Shown in pieces: positions 1 through 7,227 of a stretch of DNA of 17,049 nucleotides. A program made the translations under genes and the position numbers. Under the pieces are notes generated by a model. That model did not search any database, was not told where the DNA came from, and saw only the letters and a list, made by a program, of their open reading frames with translations. Source of the DNA: Candidatus Latescibacterota bacterium (lineage in GTDB: Bacteria > JAAXHH01 > JACQVL01); assembly GCA_016209865.1 (NCBI GenBank), contig JACQVL010000302.1, positions 1 through 17,049 on the forward strand, in the 5' to 3' direction. The number at the start of each line of letters is the position of its first letter. Positions within the stretch are counted from its first letter, which is position 1.

Positions 1-123
1 CTATCTCCCCATCCCTCTTCCTCTCCCACGATGGGGAGAGGAAGAGGGAGGAGCCGCTCGTCTTGCGCTGTGCTCCCCTCTCCCCGCCGTGGGAGAGGGG
101 CCGGGGGTGAGGGGCGCAGCAGG
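1..123 (+). repeat. Long hairpin-rich dispersed repeat, copy 1 (partial at window edge)
   Basis: This segment is nearly identical to the reverse complement of 6301-6425, with only a handful of differences by eye. It contains two internal stem-loops. The clearer one is CCCCTCTCCC/GGGAGAGGGG at about 75-100, a perfect 10-base stem. The other is around TCTCCCACGATGGGGAGA at 24-41. The element probably continues to the left of the window. It ends about 13 bases before the start codon of the dehydrogenase at 136. It encodes no convincing protein, although the dehydrogenase frame stays open through it. It looks like a MITE- or REP-like non-coding repeat. No transposase is present. Confidence 0.85.
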
Positions 124-135
124 AAGGGGACGGTT

Positions 136-1164
136 ATGAAAGGACTGATGAAATACGCGCGCGGGCCAGGAAACCTGGAGGTCCGTGAGGTGCCCGAGCC
201 CGAAGTGGGGACCGGGCAGGTCAAGATCGCCGTCAAAGCCGCCGGGATCTGCGGGACGGATCTCCACATGTATAAGGACGAATACCCGACCCGACCGCCG
301 GTCATCCTGGGTCACGAATGCGCCGGGACGATCGTGGAGGTCGGCCCGGATGTGGACGGCCTGCGGGTCGGGGACGCGGTCACCGCCCTGCCGACGATCA
401 TCGTCTGCGGGGAGTGCCGGTACTGCCTGGAAGGCCAATTGAGCCTGTGTGAACGCCGTCTCTCGTTCGGGAGCGGGGTGCATGGGGCGTTCACGAATTA
501 CCTGGTCGTGCCCGCCTGGGCAGTACGAACCCTGCCGCCGAACGTCGATTGCTACAGCGGCGCGTTGAGCGAACCCCTCTCGTGCTGCGTGAAGGCGGTG
601 TCGATGCTCACCCGGGTGATGGCGGGGGATATCGTCATCGTGACCGGCCCCGGCCCGATCGGACTGCTCACCGCACAACTTGCCAAAGCCGAGGGGGCGT
701 ACGTCATCCTCACCGGCACCTCGATCGACACGGAACGCCTGGCACTGGGCGGCCGATGGGTGGATCAGACGGTCAACGTCGAGCAGGATGATATCACGCC
801 CCTCGTCAAAGACCTGACCGACGGGGACGGGGCGGACATCGTGTTCGAGTGCTCGGGCGCGGCGGCGGCGACCCGATCTGCCATCGACCTGCTCCGGAAG
901 GAGGGCACGCTCACGCAGATCGGGCTGCACGGCAAACCGTTCGAGCTGGACTTCTTCAAGGCGGAGCTCAAGGAACTGACGATCAGGACCTCGTTCGCCG
1001 GGTCGATTCAGTCCTGGGACCGTGTGATGACGCTGCTCCGCCAAAGGAAAATAGACCTCGCGCCTTTGATCTCCGACGTCCTCCCGATCACGGAATGGAA
1101 GACGGCGTTCGACCGGCTGGAACGGAAGGAAGGGGTGAAGATTCTGCTGGAGCCGGTGGAATGA
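136..1164 (+). CDS. Zinc-dependent alcohol/polyol dehydrogenase (MDR family)
   Basis: The 342-residue protein is a medium-chain dehydrogenase that would oxidise an alcohol, polyol or amino-alcohol to a ketone or aldehyde with NAD(P)+ in the cytoplasm. The N-terminal GroES-like domain carries the catalytic zinc ligands C39 (CGTDLH) and H60-E61 (GHE), with E146 nearby. The structural zinc site is intact: C91, C94, C97 and C105. A Rossmann domain follows with GPGPIG at 171-176. Length is normal for the sorbitol/threonine dehydrogenase group. The frame is open back to position 31, but those codons lie in a repeat. ATG 136 follows a good ribosome site (AGGAAGGGGA, 120-129) and starts at the conserved domain edge. 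The stop overlaps an ATG of the next frame (ATGA at 1161). The substrate cannot be told; threonine-, sorbitol- and galactitol-dehydrogenase-like enzymes are all possible. Confidence 0.93.
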   Translation: MKGLMKYARGPGNLEVREVPEPEVGTGQVKIAVKAAGICGTDLHMYKDEYPTRPPVILGHECAGTIVEVGPDVDGLRVGDAVTALPTIIVCGECRYCLEGQLSLCERRLSFGSGVHGAFTNYLVVPAWAVRTLPPNVDCYSGALSEPLSCCVKAVSMLTRVMAGDIVIVTGPGPIGLLTAQLAKAEGAYVILTGTSIDTERLALGGRWVDQTVNVEQDDITPLVKDLTDGDGADIVFECSGAAAATRSAIDLLRKEGTLTQIGLHGKPFELDFFKAELKELTIRTSFAGSIQSWDRVMTLLRQRKIDLAPLISDVLPITEWKTAFDRLERKEGVKILLEPVE

Positions 1165-1166
1165 TT

Positions 1167-1186
1167 CGGTGGTCAGTGGTCGGTAA
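1167..1186 (+). repeat. Heptamer repeat family A (GGTCGGT-type)
   Basis: CGGTGGTCAGTGGTCGGTAA is a degenerate tandem of the GGTCGGT heptamer ending in TAA/TAAAA. It begins two bases after the dehydrogenase stop. Related copies are at 3484-3502, 5511-5543 (inverted), 7184-7212 and 16877-16939 (inverted pair). Confidence 0.75.
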
Positions 1187-1199
1187 GGAAACAGTCGGC

Positions 1200-2567
1200 A
1201 TGGGTGCTCACATCATCGATTCCGTTTTCTTCAAGGATCAGTATGGTACAGAGGAGATGCGCCGGGTCTTCGACGACGAGGCGCTGTTCCAGCGGTGGCT
1301 CGATGTCGAGGCGGCGTTAGCGCGGGCCGAGGCTCGGGTAGGACTCATTCCGGCGGCGGCGGCGGACGAGATCAGCCGAAAGGCCGCCGTCACGTACATG
1401 GACATCCCGGCGATCACGCGGGAGATCGAGACGACGAGCCACCCCATCGTCCCGCTCATCCGCGCCCTCCAGCGGGCATGCGACGGGGACGCCGGGCAGT
1501 ACATCCACTGGGGTGCGACGACGCAGGACATCATGGATACCGCCGTCGCACTCCAGATCAAAGAGGCACACCGTCTGATCGAGCGTGATCTGCTCGCCGT
1601 CGAGGACGCCCTGCTCGACCTGGCCGTGCGGTACCGGGACACCGTCATGCCCGGCCGGACGCACGGCCAGCACGCGCTGCCGATCACGTTCGGCTACAAA
1701 GTCGCCGTCTGGGCGGCGGAAGTGCGGCGGCACCTTGAGCGGATGACGGGATGCACGCCGCGTGTCCTCATCGGCCAGTTCGCCGGGGCGGTCGGGACGC
1801 TCGCCTCTGTGCCGGAGCACGGCCTGGAGGTCCAGCGGCTGATGATGGACGACCTGGGGCTGGGGACTCCGCTCATCGCCTGGCACACCGCGCGGGATGG
1901 GTTCGCGGAGTTCATCGGGATCGTCGGGCTGATCGCGGCGACGATGGGGAAGATCGCCAATGAGGTCATCAGCCTCCAGCGGACCGAGGTGGCGGAGGTG
2001 GAAGAACCGTTTGTCATGGGCAAAGTGGGAAGCAGCACGATGCCCCACAAACGCAACCCGATGATCTGCGAGGCGATCGTCGGGCTGTCCCGGCTCGTCC
2101 GGCAAACCGTGCCCTTAGCGCTCGACGCGATGGGACACGCGCACGAACGGGACTGGGCGCTCGTCCAGGCGGAGTGGGCGTTCATCCCTGAAGCCTGTAT
2201 CCTGACCGCCGGCGCGCTCGCCCAGACGCTGCGCGTCCTTCGCGGTCTGATCGTCTACCCGGATCGGATGGCGCGGAACGTCGAGATGCTGCGCGGGCTG
2301 ATCCTCTCGGAGGCGGTCATGCTCCTGCTCGCGCTCAAGACGGGGCGACAGAATGCCCACGACCTCGTCTACCGGGCGTCGATGGCCGCGTACGAGCAGG
2401 ATCTCTCGCTCAAAGACGCGCTGCTCGCAGAGCCTGAGGTGGCCGCACGGATCACCCCGGATGAGATCGACGCGCTGCTCGACCCACGGGCGTACACCGG
2501 ACTGTCGGGCACGTTCGTGGATCGTGTCGTGGCGCATGCCCGGCAGGCGCGACAACAGAATGGGTGA
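1200..2567 (+). CDS. Fumarase/aspartase-superfamily lyase, PcaB/PurB-like
   Basis: The 455-residue protein is a homotetrameric-type lyase (COG0015) that would eliminate or cyclise a carboxylate-bearing substrate. The superfamily signature GSSTMPHKRNP is at 277-287. Other conserved segments are TTSHPIVPL (78-86), YIHWGATTQDIMDTA (101-115) and GRTHGQHALP (152-161), which supply substrate-binding Thr/Ser and the catalytic-region His. The C-terminal about 90 residues match the ADSL_C helical domain. The WGATTQD segment is closer to 3-carboxymuconate cycloisomerase-type proteins than to housekeeping adenylosuccinate lyase, so a catabolic role is likelier. ATG 1161 overlaps the upstream stop, but its first 13 codons come mainly from repeat A. 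ATG 1200, preceded by AAGGAA, gives the expected family N-terminus. It sits between a dehydrogenase and an SDR and is probably cotranscribed with both. The exact reaction is unknown. Confidence 0.88.
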   Translation: MGAHIIDSVFFKDQYGTEEMRRVFDDEALFQRWLDVEAALARAEARVGLIPAAAADEISRKAAVTYMDIPAITREIETTSHPIVPLIRALQRACDGDAGQYIHWGATTQDIMDTAVALQIKEAHRLIERDLLAVEDALLDLAVRYRDTVMPGRTHGQHALPITFGYKVAVWAAEVRRHLERMTGCTPRVLIGQFAGAVGTLASVPEHGLEVQRLMMDDLGLGTPLIAWHTARDGFAEFIGIVGLIAATMGKIANEVISLQRTEVAEVEEPFVMGKVGSSTMPHKRNPMICEAIVGLSRLVRQTVPLALDAMGHAHERDWALVQAEWAFIPEACILTAGALAQTLRVLRGLIVYPDRMARNVEMLRGLILSEAVMLLLALKTGRQNAHDLVYRASMAAYEQDLSLKDALLAEPEVAARITPDEIDALLDPRAYTGLSGTFVDRVVAHARQARQQNG

Positions 2568-2570
2568 AAT

Positions 2571-2669
2571 GAAGAAAGGGAGAGTGGGAGAAAGGGAGAG
2601 TGGGAAACATCACTGTTCTATTCTTTTCTTCCATTCTCCCATTCTCCCATTCTCCCTCTCCCCCACTCT
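2571..2669. repeat. Purine/pyrimidine inverted octamer repeat (family D)
   Basis: The left arm (2571-2607) is almost pure purine with units such as GGGAGAGT/GGGAGAAA. The right arm (2631-2669) is almost pure pyrimidine with tandem CATTCTCC units. The arms are imperfectly complementary around a loop of about 23 T-rich bases, so the RNA could form a long stem. It starts three bases after the lyase stop and ends before the SDR ribosome site. It could act as a 3' stem or as mobile repeat debris. It lacks a clean U-tract after the stem, so it is not called a terminator. Confidence 0.7.
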
Positions 2670-2705
2670 GTAATTTTTGCGTCCCGCTTAGAAAGGAGTC
2701 TCTGC

Positions 2706-3476
2706 ATGGATCTCGGTCTCACCGGGAGAGTCGCCCTCATCACCGGCTCCAGCCGGGGCATCGGAAAGGCGATCGCCGTCGGGTTCGCAGACGAAGGCTG
2801 CCGGGTCAGCCTCTGCGCGCGCGGCAAGGACATCCTCGAACAGACCGCCGCTGAACTCCGCGCGAAGGGGGTGACAGTCCTGGCCACGGTCGCGGACATG
2901 ACGAAGCCGGATGACATCACGCGGGTCGTCGATGCCACTGTGCAGGCGTTCGGACGGGTTGACATCTTAGTGAACAACGTGGGCGGCAGCAAGTACACCG
3001 CGTTCACGGACATCTCAGATGAGGAATGGGGCGAGATCTTCGACCGGAACCTGTACGCGGCCGTCCGGACGACCCGGCTGGTCGTCCCGGTGATGAAACG
3101 ACAGGGGAGCGGGGTCATCCTCACGATTTCGTCGATCTACGGCCGTGAGGCGGGCGGGCCGATCACGTACAACGCGACGAAGGCGGCCGAGATCAGTCTG
3201 GGGAAGATGCTCGCCCGCGAATTAGCCCCGACGGGCATCCGGGTGAACACCGTGGCTCCCGGCTCGATCCTGTTTCCCGGCGGGACCTGGCAGGCGCGGA
3301 TGGATGCGGACCCACAAGGGATCGCGGAGTTCGTGAAACGGGAGATTCCATGCGGCCGGTTCGGCCGTCCGGAGGAAGTCGCCCACGTCGTCGTCTTCCT
3401 CGCCTCCGACCGGGCAAGCTGGGTGACGGGCGCGTGCATCAACGTGGATGGCTGCCAATCACGGGCGCTGATTTAA
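2706..3476 (+). CDS. Short-chain dehydrogenase/reductase (SDR, classical)
   Basis: The 256-residue protein is a classical SDR that would interconvert a ketone and an alcohol with NAD(P)(H) in the cytoplasm. The cofactor motif TGSSRGIG is at 13-20. The structural NNxG motif is NNVG at 90-93, with Val for the usual Ala. The catalytic residues are Ser142/143, Tyr155 and Lys159 (YNATK). The PG segment after NTVAPG (181-186) and the C-terminal INVDG are typical of the FabG-like group. Length is typical. ATG 2706 follows AAAGGAG at 2691-2697. Its place behind a zinc dehydrogenase and a lyase suggests a catabolic oxidoreductase rather than the fatty-acid FabG. The substrate is not evident. Repeat A lies eight bases after the stop. 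Confidence 0.93.
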   Translation: MDLGLTGRVALITGSSRGIGKAIAVGFADEGCRVSLCARGKDILEQTAAELRAKGVTVLATVADMTKPDDITRVVDATVQAFGRVDILVNNVGGSKYTAFTDISDEEWGEIFDRNLYAAVRTTRLVVPVMKRQGSGVILTISSIYGREAGGPITYNATKAAEISLGKMLARELAPTGIRVNTVAPGSILFPGGTWQARMDADPQGIAEFVKREIPCGRFGRPEEVAHVVVFLASDRASWVTGACINVDGCQSRALI

Positions 3477-3483
3477 AAGCGAT

Positions 3484-3502
3484 GGTCGGTGGTCGGTAAA
3501 AA
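3484..3502 (+). repeat. Heptamer repeat family A, two perfect units
   Basis: Two tandem GGTCGGT heptamers (3484-3490 and 3491-3497) are followed by AAAAA. They lie eight bases downstream of the SDR stop. A 10-base palindrome, TCAGCGCTGA, follows at 3509-3518. Confidence 0.85.
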
Positions 3503-3548
3503 CCGCTATCAGCGCTGAGATGCACGGTCATAGGCGGATCGAGGGAAT

Positions 3549-4148
3549 GTGTCGGTCTGGAGATGGTTCAGGCGCGCTGCACTGACGTCATCCGTGGTGC
3601 TCGTCCTGGCCAGTTCGAGCGTCGCGAGCGAACCGACCCTGCGCCTGGAGGCCGGCCCGATGGTCGGGATCCTCCTGCCCGGCGGACGGCCGGGCTTGCG
3701 CGCCTCGCATTTTCTCGGCGGCCATCTGGACGTGGTGCTGATCGGGCCACTCTGGCTGGAGGCTGAGGTCGGGATGGCGCCGACTTCGACGACCGCCGAC
3801 CGGACGTTCACGGTGAACCTGTTCTGGGGTCATACGGCTTTGAAGGTGGACCTGGTCCGGCATCCGTCTGAGCCGTCAGCCATCGTGCCGTTCGTGACGG
3901 CTGGCGTCAGTTTCCTGAACTTCGACCCGGCGGGGGCGGTCGACGCGGAAAATGCCTTCCAGCGATGGAGTGTCGATTGGGGCGGCGGTCTTACGGTCCC
4001 GGTCAGGCGGCGGGTGGGTATTCAGGTGATCGCCCGGTTCTCGGTGATGACGACTCACGTGGAACGGTTTCCGGTTCCCCTCCACCAGGGGGATTCACGA
4101 GCCTCCCTGCACAGCTTTCTCGGCTCAGCCCTCGTCGTCCGGCTGTAG
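3549..4148 (+). CDS. Putative exported outer-membrane beta-barrel protein
   Basis: The 199-residue protein has an N-terminal signal peptide: basic residues at 5-9 (WRWFRR region), a hydrophobic stretch at about 11-24, and a probable cleavage site after SVA or VAS near residue 27. The rest alternates polar and hydrophobic residues with many Gly and aromatic residues, as in small eight-stranded OmpA/OmpW-type barrels. Examples are LRLEAGPMVGILLPGG and ALKVDLVRHPSEPSAIVPFVTAGVSF. The likely start is GTG 3549; GAGGGA lies only two bases upstream, which is close. No other in-frame start would keep the signal peptide. The C-terminus ends in RL rather than the usual Phe. I do not recognise a specific family. 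It lies between the SDR and the ferritin-VIT gene, so a link to metal handling is possible but unproven. Confidence 0.7.
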   Translation: MSVWRWFRRAALTSSVVLVLASSSVASEPTLRLEAGPMVGILLPGGRPGLRASHFLGGHLDVVLIGPLWLEAEVGMAPTSTTADRTFTVNLFWGHTALKVDLVRHPSEPSAIVPFVTAGVSFLNFDPAGAVDAENAFQRWSVDWGGGLTVPVRRRVGIQVIARFSVMTTHVERFPVPLHQGDSRASLHSFLGSALVVRL

Positions 4149-4230
4149 GAGGCGCTTGACTTTTCGACCTGAAATCGACATCTTGTATACCCAGGATGAG
4201 GGTGGACGACGAACCCGTGAGGGAGAACCA

Positions 4231-4343
4231 ATTTTGGATTTTGGATTTGCGATTTTGGATTGAAGAACCGGCCTGACTGGAACCTTTTTTTCACGACTGA
4301 AAATTTCTCTAATCCACAATCCAAAATCTAAAATCCAAAATCG
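4231..4343. repeat. ATTTTGG heptamer inverted-repeat element (family C)
   Basis: The left arm (4231-4261) carries units of the ATTTTGG heptamer. The right arm (4311-4343) carries CCAAAAT units, its complement. The loop between them is about 49 bases. The block is much more AT-rich than its surroundings and has an obvious folding potential. It fills most of the 207-base spacer before the ferritin-VIT gene and ends 12 bases before that start codon, leaving no good Shine-Dalgarno sequence. It resembles the short tandemly repeated heptamers (STRR) known from filamentous cyanobacteria, and also MITE-like elements. Confidence 0.8.
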
Positions 4344-4355
4344 AAAGTTATCGCC

Positions 4356-5489
4356 ATGCCTTCCCAAGCTCAACTTCTGGCCGCCCTGCAGGACGCCTGG
4401 CGGCGTGAGATCACGAGCGCGCAGACGTACCGTGCGCTCGCCGGGCGCGACCCCAAGCGGAAATCCATCCTCCTCCGGTTAGCCGAGATCGAGGAAGAAC
4501 ATGCCGCACGCTGGGCGGTACGCCTACAGGAGCTGGGAGGAACCGTCCCCGACGCGGCCTCGATCAAGCCGGGGCTGAGCTGGAAATTTCGGTACGCCCG
4601 CCCTGAGGTCGTCTATCGCAAGCTCGAGCGGGAAGAAGACGACCACGCCACGGCGTATGCCGACATCGCCGCGGCACTGGGAGATCGCGTCACCCAGGAA
4701 CTCGCCCAATCGATCATCGACGATGAGAAAGAACACGCCCATACCCTCCGACTGATGGGGGGAACACCGAAAGTCCCCAGTCCCCTGGACCTCTTATTCC
4801 GGCGGGAGAAATGGCACGTCCGCGGCGGAAGCTGGATCGGCGACTCGATCTACGGCGTGAACGATGGCCTGGGCGCGGTCTTCGGGATCGTTTCCGGGAT
4901 GGCCGGGTACACGGGCGGAAGCGAGGTCGTCCTCATCGCTGGCCTGGCCGGGATGATGGCGAGCGCCCTGTCGATGGGGTCGGGGGCGTACTTAGCGGCC
5001 AAGTCGCAGCGGGAGGTGTACGAGGCGGAGATCGCGCGGGAGAGGCGCGAGCTGGAGGAGAAGCCTGAGGAGGAGCGGGAGGAGTTGGAACTCTTCTACC
5101 AGCTCAAAGGCTTCTCCCCGGAGGAGGCGAAGCTGTTCGTCGAACGGCTGCAGGGACAGCCGGAACAGATGCTGAAGGCGCTGACGCACGAAGAACTCGG
5201 CCTCTCCGAGACGACGTTCCCCAACCCGCTCGTCTCCGCGCTCTCCGCGACCCTGTCGACCGCGTTCGGCGCGTTCATTCCGCTCATCCCGTTCTTCTTC
5301 ACCGTCGGTCTGCCGGCGGTGATCGCGTCGGCGGTCATCAGTATCCTGGCCCACTTCGGGGTCGGAGCCGCGAAAAGTCTGGTCACCGCCCGGAGCTGGT
5401 GGGCGAGCGGGACGGAGATGACGGTCGTCGGGATCATCGAGGCGGTCCTCACCTACGGCTTGGGGTTATTGCTCGCGCCCGCGGGATGA
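4356..5489 (+). CDS. mbfA: MbfA-like ferritin-like/VIT1 (CCC1) membrane metal transporter
   Basis: The 377-residue protein joins an N-terminal ferritin-like (rubrerythrin/Erv) domain to a C-terminal VIT1/CCC1 membrane domain. The first domain (about 1-135) shows a di-metal four-helix pattern: E18, E46-x-x-H49, Glu residues at 91-94, and E124-x-x-H127. The VIT1 domain starts at about 155 (SWIGDSIYGVNDGLGAVFGIVSG) and has hydrophobic segments at about 165-185, 190-213, 292-316, 319-338 and 354-374. Between segments two and three is a charged Glu-rich cytosolic helix (about 218-285), the metal-binding hub of VIT1 relatives. MbfA proteins of alphaproteobacteria export iron and protect against iron and peroxide stress. 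I infer an iron or manganese export role at the inner membrane. The length and domain order match. No Fur/Irr box was recognised upstream; a heptamer repeat occupies the leader. Confidence 0.9.
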   Translation: MPSQAQLLAALQDAWRREITSAQTYRALAGRDPKRKSILLRLAEIEEEHAARWAVRLQELGGTVPDAASIKPGLSWKFRYARPEVVYRKLEREEDDHATAYADIAAALGDRVTQELAQSIIDDEKEHAHTLRLMGGTPKVPSPLDLLFRREKWHVRGGSWIGDSIYGVNDGLGAVFGIVSGMAGYTGGSEVVLIAGLAGMMASALSMGSGAYLAAKSQREVYEAEIARERRELEEKPEEEREELELFYQLKGFSPEEAKLFVERLQGQPEQMLKALTHEELGLSETTFPNPLVSALSATLSTAFGAFIPLIPFFFTVGLPAVIASAVISILAHFGVGAAKSLVTARSWWASGTEMTVVGIIEAVLTYGLGLLLAPAG

Positions 5490-5510
5490 ACGCTCTCTGG
5501 TCTTCGCTTT

Positions 5511-5543
5511 AACCGACTACTGACCACCGACTACCGACCACCG
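5511..5543 (-). repeat. Heptamer repeat family A, inverted orientation
   Basis: Tandem ACCGACT/ACTGACC/ACCGACT/ACCGACC heptamers form the reverse complement of the GGTCGGT family. The array starts 22 bases after the ferritin-VIT stop and runs up to the leader of the next amidohydrolase gene. Confidence 0.85.
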
Positions 5544-5548
5544 TGTGT

Positions 5549-5553
5549 GGAGA
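5549..5553 (+). promoter_or_regulatory. Ribosome binding site deciding the 5560 start
   Basis: GGAGA lies six bases before ATG 5560. This favours that start over the in-frame GTG at 5545, which sits directly against repeat A and has no Shine-Dalgarno sequence. Confidence 0.6.
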
Positions 5554-5559
5554 TTCCGA

Positions 5560-6294
5560 ATGTTCCAGCCCTCAGTGCCTGTCTTCGACGGTCATGCTGC
5601 TTTAGGCCGGCGGCACGATCAGCGTGTTGCAGCCGACACCCCGGATGCGCTCCTCCGGACGATGGCGGACGCGGGGATCGGTCGCGCGCTCGTCTACCAC
5701 CGGTACGCAGTCGAATACGACACCGACCTGGGGAACCGGCAACTGCTCGAATGCATCGAGGGCCGGCCCGCCCTCGTCCCTCAATTTGTCGTCAACATGC
5801 CGTCCGATGCCGTCCAGTCGTTCGTCACGCGCACGCGCGCCGCAGGGGTGCGGAGCATCCGGGCGTGCCCGAAAACCCATCTCTACCCGTTGACGCGCTG
5901 GGCGGTGGGGGAATGGCTCGATTGGATGGCCTCGGACGGCATCGGCCTGTGGCTGCCGCTCGACGAGGTGGACGTACGGGATGTCTACGACACCGTGAGC
6001 GCGTACCCGTCGCTCCACGTCGTCCTTTCCGGGGTGCATTATTCCCACTTCGCGTCCCTCTGGCCGCTCGTCCGGGCGCTGCCCAATACGTTCGTCGAGG
6101 TGTCCCGGTTCGATATCATGGACGGCGTCACCCTGCTGATCGAACGCATCGGCCATGAGCGGGTGATCTTCGGGTCGCACTTCCCGGATTTAGACCCGGA
6201 GCCGTATCTCTTCTACCTCCACCGGTGCGGGCTGGACGAGCCGGCGCTCCGGGCGATCTGTCACGATAACCTGGCCGGGTTGTTGGGGGTGTAA
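5560..6294 (+). CDS. Amidohydrolase-2-like (ACMSD-type TIM barrel) protein with degenerate metal site
   Basis: The 244-residue protein has the layout of the amidohydrolase-2 (PF04909) family. It has an N-terminal beta strand with an xDxH-like motif (VFDGHAALG), alternating beta/alpha units, a mid-protein strand ending in ACPKTH, and a C-terminal strand ending in IFGSHFPDLDPEP. Active members have HxH at the first strand and Asp in YGSD at the last. Here HxH is reduced to H-A-A and the last motif reads GSH, not GSD. The neighbour at 6438 keeps both motifs. It may be a non-catalytic partner, a lyase with altered metal use, or a decaying paralogue. It is somewhat short for the family. ATG 5560 is chosen for its GGAGA ribosome site. 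The stop is followed six bases later by the long hairpin repeat. Confidence 0.8.
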   Translation: MFQPSVPVFDGHAALGRRHDQRVAADTPDALLRTMADAGIGRALVYHRYAVEYDTDLGNRQLLECIEGRPALVPQFVVNMPSDAVQSFVTRTRAAGVRSIRACPKTHLYPLTRWAVGEWLDWMASDGIGLWLPLDEVDVRDVYDTVSAYPSLHVVLSGVHYSHFASLWPLVRALPNTFVEVSRFDIMDGVTLLIERIGHERVIFGSHFPDLDPEPYLFYLHRCGLDEPALRAICHDNLAGLLGV

Positions 6295-6300
6295 TAGCGG

Positions 6301-6425
6301 CCTGTTCTGCATCCCTCACCCCCGGCCCCTCTCCCACGGCGGGGAGAGGGGAGCACATCGCAAGACGAGCGGCTCCTCCCTCTTCTTCTCCCCATCGTGG
6401 GAGAGGAAGAGGGAGGGGGAGATAG
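6301..6425 (-). repeat. Long hairpin-rich dispersed repeat, copy 2 (inverted)
   Basis: This is the reverse complement of 1-123 with few differences (for example GGGGAGAAGAAGAGGG where copy 1 has GGGGAGAGGAAGAGGG). The internal stem-loops are conserved: the 10-base stem lies at about 6327-6352. It begins six bases after one amidohydrolase stop and ends 13 bases before the next start, so it is the whole spacer. Together with copy 1 it brackets six genes in an inverted arrangement. Confidence 0.9.
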
Positions 6426-6437
6426 TGAGGGGAGATC

Positions 6438-7196
6438 ATGCTCAACGACTCTCGCGTCATTGACTTTCACTGTCACATCGGGGCATGGCCGCAGTACGGG
6501 ATGTTCGACGGCGTGGACGATATGCTCCGGGCGATGGATCGGGCCGGCGTCGATCAGGCGTGTCTCTTCAACGTCTTTCAGGGAGACCATCGCCGCGCGA
6601 ACGACGAGATCGCGGCCGTCGTCCGGCAGCACCCGGACCGGTTCATCGGGTTCGCGTTCGTGACTCCCCACTATCCGGAGGAGATCGAGGCGGAGTTAAC
6701 GCGGGCGTTCGATCATCTGGGGATGCAGGCGATCAAGATCTACCCGCCCTACTTCGACCGGCCGGTGACCGACCCGGTCTGGGAGCCGGTGTTCCGGTTC
6801 GCGGATGACCGGCGGCTGACGCTCATCTCGCATACATGGGGCGGGGATGCGAAATGCGACCCGATGCTGTTCGTCACCTTAGCCGAGCGGTATCCGAACG
6901 TCAACTGGGTGATGGGACACGCGGGAGGGGACACGAAAGGACGGCAGGCTGGATTGCGAGCGGCCCGGGCGCACCCGCGGATCTTCCTGGAGATCTGCTC
7001 ATCATGGCGGAATATCGGTTCGATCGAGGAACTGGTGGAGGCCGCCGGAGCGGACCGGGTGCTCTACGGGTCGGATATGCCCCTGTTGGACCCGCGAATC
7101 CACGTCGGCCGGGTCGTGACGGCGGACATCCCGGAATCCGCGAAACAGCAGGTGCTGGGTGAGAATGCGAGACGGTTGTTATTCGGTGATCGGTGA
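6438..7196 (+). CDS. Amidohydrolase-2 family metal-dependent hydrolase/decarboxylase
   Basis: The 252-residue protein is a single TIM-barrel metal enzyme of the ACMSD/amidohydrolase-2 group, which hydrolyses C-O/C-N bonds or decarboxylates small acids. The metal and catalytic residues are visible: H11-x-H13 (DFHCHIG), Lys100 in IKIYPP, H132 (SHTWG), H161 (GHAGG) and D213 (YGSDMP). Length is on the short side but complete. ATG 6438 follows GAGGGGAG. The last residues (FGDR) and the TGA stop are encoded inside repeat A. It looks like an intact paralogue of the gene at 5560 and may form a pathway step or heteromer with it. The substrate is unknown; lactone hydrolysis or decarboxylation would suit the surrounding dehydrogenases. 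Confidence 0.9.
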   Translation: MLNDSRVIDFHCHIGAWPQYGMFDGVDDMLRAMDRAGVDQACLFNVFQGDHRRANDEIAAVVRQHPDRFIGFAFVTPHYPEEIEAELTRAFDHLGMQAIKIYPPYFDRPVTDPVWEPVFRFADDRRLTLISHTWGGDAKCDPMLFVTLAERYPNVNWVMGHAGGDTKGRQAGLRAARAHPRIFLEICSSWRNIGSIEELVEAAGADRVLYGSDMPLLDPRIHVGRVVTADIPESAKQQVLGENARRLLFGDR

Positions 7197-7212
7197 TCGG
7201 TGGTCGGTAAAA
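7184..7212 (+). repeat. Heptamer repeat family A overlapping a stop codon
   Basis: Tandem CGGTGAT/CGGTGAT/CGGTGGT/CGGTAAAA units run from inside the amidohydrolase gene past its TGA (7194-7196). The repeat supplies the last four codons and the stop, and also an in-frame GTG (7200) for the next gene. Confidence 0.85.
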
Positions 7213-7227
7213 CCAGCCACCTTTTCA

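Noticed and set aside
31-135. In-frame N-terminal extension of the dehydrogenase
   Set aside because: These codons lie in the dispersed repeat and give a Gly/Arg-rich stretch unlike any dehydrogenase start. ATG 136 has a good ribosome site.
1-1044. A 347-codon open frame on the minus strand opposite the dehydrogenase
   Set aside because: Its translation is Arg/Asp/His-rich without family motifs, while the + strand frame has a complete, motif-rich dehydrogenase. It is a GC-rich antisense shadow.
1317-2105. Minus-strand frame of 262 codons inside the lyase
   Set aside because: Shadow of the lyase; no recognisable domain.
1-6425. Composite transposon
   Set aside because: Inverted copies flank genes, but no transposase, target duplications or IS-like ends can be seen in the window.
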